A DNA stretch of 20,159 bases from Betaproteobacteria bacterium. GTDB lineage: Bacteria > Pseudomonadota > Gammaproteobacteria > Burkholderiales > Usitatibacteraceae. Shown here piece after piece: positions 17,153-20,159 of the stretch; positions within the stretch are counted from its first letter, which is position 1; every line of letters starts with the position of its first letter. The DNA lies in NCBI GenBank assembly GCA_016709665.1, contig JADJMI010000020.1:1-20159 (forward strand). Reading direction: 5' to 3'. The translations under genes were made by a program, and so were the position numbers. Under the pieces are notes generated by a model. It saw nothing but the letters and a program-made list of their open reading frames with translations, was not told the origin of the DNA and searched no databases.

Positions 17153-17423
17153 CTACCGCTGCACGGCGTCCGCTTCCACCAGCATCGTGGCGATGGCATT
17201 GCGGCCGTCCGCGGGGACCGGGGCTTCCCGGTCGCGGAGATGGGCGGTGACCGCCGCCATGCCGCTGTTGGCGACATGGAGGATGCGCGCGCTTTCCTCG
17301 GGATCGCGCTGCTCGAGGAACTGGCTGTAGGCGAGCAGCTTCTGCGCGGCCTTCAGGGCCTGGGCGGCGTTCAAGTCGATGGCTCCGTCGAGCGTGCGGG
17401 GTTTCCGGGCGGCACTTGCTCAC
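17153..17423 (-). CDS. Small helical protein of unknown function
   Basis: Predicted helical protein of about 90 residues: LDGAIDLNAAQALKAAQKLL, AYSQFLEQRDPEESARILHV, ANSGMAAVTAHLRDREAPV, ending at a stop at 17153-17155. The GTG at 17423 overlaps the stop of the preceding small gene (GTGA) and starts MSKCRPE, but one indel is needed to enter the main frame. A TTG at 17374 would give 73 residues without any frameshift. I do not recognise the family. It lies 12 bp from the convergent kinase gene's end. Confidence 0.5.
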
Positions 17424-17653
17424 CCGCCCTTGCGCAGCGTCTCCACTTTCGCGTGGGTTTCGACGGCGAGGTCCTTCGCCGTCTTCGCGAGGTTCACGTG
17501 GTCGTCCTGCATGTCGCCGTGGGCCTGCATTGCGAGGATCGTCTCGCCGATGGCTTGGAGCTTGGCGTTCACGTCGGCGAGCATCTCCCGGAGCATGTCG
17601 TGCTTCGGGAGGCATCCGGGTGGGGGCGGAACGGGCGCAGGGGTCGCGGTCAT
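17420..17653 (-). CDS. Small soluble helical protein of unknown function
   Basis: Intact 77-residue protein with ATG 17653 behind GAAGG. After a Pro-rich start (MTATPAPVPPPPGCLPKHDM) it is almost all predicted helix: LREMLADVNAKLQAIGETIL, AMQAHGDMQDDHVNLAKTAK, DLAVETHAKVETLRKGG. The heptad-like hydrophobic spacing suggests a helical hairpin or coiled coil. No signal peptide or membrane segment. I do not recognise the family. It forms a two-gene unit with the gene that overlaps its stop. Confidence 0.6.
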   Translation of the reverse strand: MTATPAPVPPPPGCLPKHDMLREMLADVNAKLQAIGETILAMQAHGDMQDDHVNLAKTAKDLAVETHAKVETLRKGG

Positions 17654-17825
17654 GGGATGCCTTCGTGGGAATGGTCCCATCGTAGGCGCCCGGCGCGGGG
17701 GCGGTTTGATATGGAAGAAGTCGCCTGCCGGAAACCGGGGATGGGGGCACTAGCCCGCGCCCCGGCCTGTCGGATACTGGCGCCGCCCCTAGCGCAGCCC
17801 TCCGACGCTTCCCCGAGGTGACGCC
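17654..17825. promoter_or_regulatory. Divergent intergenic region before the patatin gene
   Basis: 172 bp between the small helical gene (minus) and the patatin gene (plus). It holds the short inverted repeat TGGGA-ATGG-TCCCA (17666-17679), close to the minus-strand start, and a Shine-Dalgarno GAGGTGA just before the patatin ATG. No convincing promoter hexamers were found. Confidence 0.3.
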
Positions 17826-19812
17826 ATGGCCATCCCGCGGCCCATCGCATCGTTCGCAGCAAGCCTTCTGGTGGCCTGCCTGCCCGCAATCCCATGCCAA
17901 GCGGCCGAATCGCCCGGCCCCGCATCCGCCTCGGCAACTCGTCCCCGCATCGCCCTCGTCCTTTCCGGCGGCGGCGCCCGCGGCCTCTCCCACATCGGCG
18001 TGCTGAAGGTGCTGCGGGAGCTGCGCGTGCCCGTCGACGCCATCGCGGCGACGAGCATGGGGTCGATCGTGGGCGGGGCCTCCGCGCCGCCGCCGCACGC
18101 CCGAGGAGATGGAGGCGATCCTGCAGGAGGCCGACTGGGCCACGATCTTCTCCGACCGCCCGCCGCGCAAGGACCTCAACTTCCGGCGCAAGGAGGACGA
18201 CCTGCGCTTCATCGGCCAGACGGAATTCGGCCTGTCCCGCGACGGGCTCGTCCTGCCGGGTGGCGCCTTCGGCTCGCAGAACGTCGGTGTTCCTGCGCCA
18301 GGTGGCGCGTCCCGGCAGCGAGGCGAAGCACCTGGACGCGTTGTCCATCCCCTGCGCGCGGTGGCGACCGACCTGGTGAGCGGCGAGCAGGTGGTGCTGC
18401 GCGACGTGCCGCTTTCCGTGGCGATGCGCGCCTCGATGTCGGTGCCGGGCGTCTTCCCGCGCCCACGCGCATCGGCGAGCGGCTGCTCGGCGACGGCTGC
18501 CTCACGCGCAACCTGCCCGTGGAGGTGGGCCCGCTCGCGCTCGACGAGAAGGCCTACGCCGCGTGGGACGCGGTGCGCCGGTTGCAGGCGCCGCACGCGG
18601 ACCCGGTGATCGAGGCGATCGAGACGCGCGGCACGGTGCGCACCAACCCGCAGGCGCTGGCGAACGAGGTCGCGAACCGCACGCACGTCGCCGTGGGCGA
18701 CGTGGCGAGCCCGCAGGGATTACGAGGGGCTCTCGCGCGCTGCACGGCTCGGGCGAATTCTCCCGTGGACGTGCGCCCCGAGAACCGCGACGGGCGGACG
18801 GTGGCGGTGATCGACGTCGAGGAAAAGGCCTGGGGCCCGGACTACCTGCGCATCGGCGGGCGCGCCGTCACCGACTTCCACACCGACGGGCGCTTTTCCA
18901 TCACCCTGCAGCACACCCGCACCTGGGTGAACCCGTGGGGCGCGGAATGGCGCAACGAGCTGCAGGTGGGGCGACCTTCGCCGCGTGGCGACCCGCTTCT
19001 ACCAGCCCCTGGGCCCCGGAAGCCCGTGGTTCGTCGAGCCGGTGCTCGAGGCGCTCAAGATCCGACCCGACATCTACGTGACGGGCAACCGGCGCACGGA
19101 CCGCGTGACGAACGAAGCGGGCGCCCGGGCGCAATGGCGCTGGGCCGGCGCCTGGGCAGCACGGGCGTCGCGCGCGTGCTCGCGGGGCTCCAGCGGATTC
19201 GCACGTCGCCGGCGATCAGCAGCCGGGACCTCGCCCCGGCGAAGGACAGCGCGAACTTCCTCAGCTGGACGCCACGCGTTCGACACGCTCGACGACGCGA
19301 ACTTCCCGCGGCGCGGCATCTCGCGAGCTGAACGCCAGCGGACGGACCACCGGGAGGCAAGGGATCGCAGCTGAACACGGTCGTGGGCCAGCTCCTGTGG
19401 CCCGTGAGCTTCAACCGCTCACGCTGGGCCTCGCCTTCAGCGGCCGGGCGAAGGGAAGACCGCGATCCCTTCACGCTGGGCGGGTTCCTCACCTGAGCGG
19501 CACGCCCGTGGGGGCTCTGGCGGGGTCGGGGGCGGCGGGCCTGTCTCCTCGTGACCTACCACCGCATGGGCGAGCTGCCGCGTGCTCGGCCACGGCTGGC
19601 GAGAGCTAAACTGCGGCGCCTTTCCGCTGAGGCGGGCGACGCGTGGAATCGCGCGACGGGCTTCCAATGGGGACAGGCGAAGAAGGACGGCTCCGGAGTT
19701 CGTCGGCGCCGACACCGTGCGGGCCCCCTTCTACGCCGGCTGGGAAAGACCCTACCAGGCAGATTCCACGTTCTACCTCTTCCTGCGGGGCGGCCGACGG
19801 GATTTCAATTGA
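17826..19812 (+). CDS. PlpD-like patatin phospholipase with POTRA and beta-barrel parts
   Basis: Outer-membrane patatin-like lipase with an Omp85-type C-terminus. ATG 17826 begins a signal peptide (MAIPRPIASFAASLLVACLP, AIPCQA). The lipase part has IALVLSGGGARGLSHIGVLK (oxyanion loop), AATSMGSIVGG (nucleophile Ser codon 18054-18056; the usual first Gly of G-x-S-x-G is Ala) and LLGDGCLTRNLPVEV (catalytic Asp codon 18492-18494; D-G-C where D-G-G is usual). The text then jumps to PLALDEKAYAAW, apparently missing about 90-100 residues of the lipase fold. A POTRA-like domain follows (PVIEAIETRGTVRTNPQALA, VAVIDVEEKAWGPDYLRIGG), then barrel sequence (TRTWVNPWGAEWRNELQVG, GPGSPWFVEPVLEALKIRPD, FDTLDDANFPRRG, QLNTVVGQLLWPVSFNRS, LSGTPVGALAGSG) ending DSTFYLFLRGGRRDFN. 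About 660 residues against roughly 730-750 expected. Several frameshifts. Confidence 0.82.
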
Positions 19813-19854
19813 GGCGGCCGAGGTGCCACGGCATAATGCCGGTCCAAGGCCCCA

Positions 19855-20159
19855 TGACCCAGGAACAAGCCGCCTCATACGATCTTTCCCGCGAGCGAGG
19901 CTTTCGCCGCCTGCGCCCTGATGGCCGCACGCGGGTACAGGCACCGTGCCCGGCAACCGCGCGCCGGCGGGCCGGCGGGCACATCCCCGCCCTCGCAATA
20001 CAAGATCGACAACTGGCAGACGGGCAGGCCTGCCGAGCAACACCGTCGAGTCCCTCTACCAGACGCGCGACGGCTTCCTCTGTGGGTGCGCGGCGGCGGC
20101 CTCGCCGCGATCCGACGCCGGCGCGTCGCTTCCACGCCCTTCGAGCGCGCCCAGAGCGC
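19855..20159 (+). CDS. Beta-propeller sensor protein, N-terminal part (cut by window end)
   Basis: Start of a two-component-regulator-propeller protein. The family signature reads across frames: SQYKIDNWQTG, then GLPSNTVESLYQTRDGF, LWVRGGGLA and RFHAFERAQS-like sequence (about 19998-20159). 'NWQTEDGLPSNTV---YQTRDGFLWVGT-GGLARFDG' is the first blade of this sensor family. Such proteins usually continue to a Y_Y_Y domain, a membrane helix and a histidine kinase, GGDEF or LuxR output, all beyond the window. The ATG at 19855 (MTQEQAAS) is a plausible start; another frame gives a signal-peptide-like stretch AFAACALMAA. Frames shift at least four times. The output domain cannot be told. Confidence 0.65.

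Noticed and set aside
17148..17160. AGCGG-CTA-CCGCT hairpin as a terminator between convergent genes
   Set aside because: The stem is only 5 bp and there is no T run on either strand.
17013..18686. Minus-strand open frame of about 557 codons spanning the kinase end to the patatin gene
   Set aside because: It crosses two better-supported small genes and runs antisense to the patatin signal peptide and active site; no motif was found.

Overview
The window is very GC-rich and tightly packed. It looks like a chromosomal segment of a betaproteobacterium, probably Burkholderiales-like: it has a Bug/TctC-type solute receptor beside a divergent LysR regulator, a PlpD-like patatin/Omp85 protein, and a hybrid histidine kinase coupled to an ABC-type binding protein. 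No rRNA, tRNA, IS element, integrase or CRISPR array was seen. Nearly every long gene switches reading frame several times while keeping its family motifs in order. This is best explained by uncorrected single-base indels in the source sequence, so coordinates below are whole-gene spans that cross frames.

Layout. (1) 73-622, minus: a toxin-antitoxin pair (RelE/HigB-like toxin, then Xre antitoxin) with a palindrome at its 5' end. (2) 667-5147, minus: a three-gene unit of sulfatase, Bug-type receptor and a long two-part metallophosphoesterase, facing a divergent LysR regulator (5196-6133). It reads as a regulated module for taking up and de-esterifying an unknown sulfated and/or phosphorylated compound. 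(3) 6276-7066, plus: a TacAT-like pair (DUF1778 antitoxin, GNAT toxin), converging on a GH84-like beta-N-acetylglucosaminidase gene (about 7050-8188, minus). (4) 8189-8578: a regulatory gap with a palindromic element, a possible promoter, an 18-codon ORF with a good Shine-Dalgarno sequence and a perfect 10-bp terminator hairpin.

(5) 8579-13951, minus: a run of genes ordered TonB-like protein with long Ala/Gln/Glu/Lys/Arg repeats, VOC-fold protein, DUF1801 protein, beta-lactamase-fold lipoprotein, STAS-like protein and RluA-family pseudouridine synthase. (6) 14194-17140, plus: a periplasmic ABC-type binding protein coupled to a hybrid histidine kinase. (7) 17153-17653, minus: two small helical proteins of unknown function. 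(8) 17826-19812, plus: a PlpD-like patatin with POTRA and beta-barrel parts that seems to lack about 90-100 residues from the end of the lipase domain. (9) 19855 to the window end, plus: the start of a beta-propeller sensor protein.

The points most worth following are the LysR-controlled sulfatase/receptor/phosphoesterase module with its unusual two-part phosphoesterase, the short RBS-bearing ORF followed by a terminator, and the deleted patatin. Several gene pairs share overlapping stop/start codons (TGATG, GTGA, TTGA), which supports the gene calls despite the noisy sequence.
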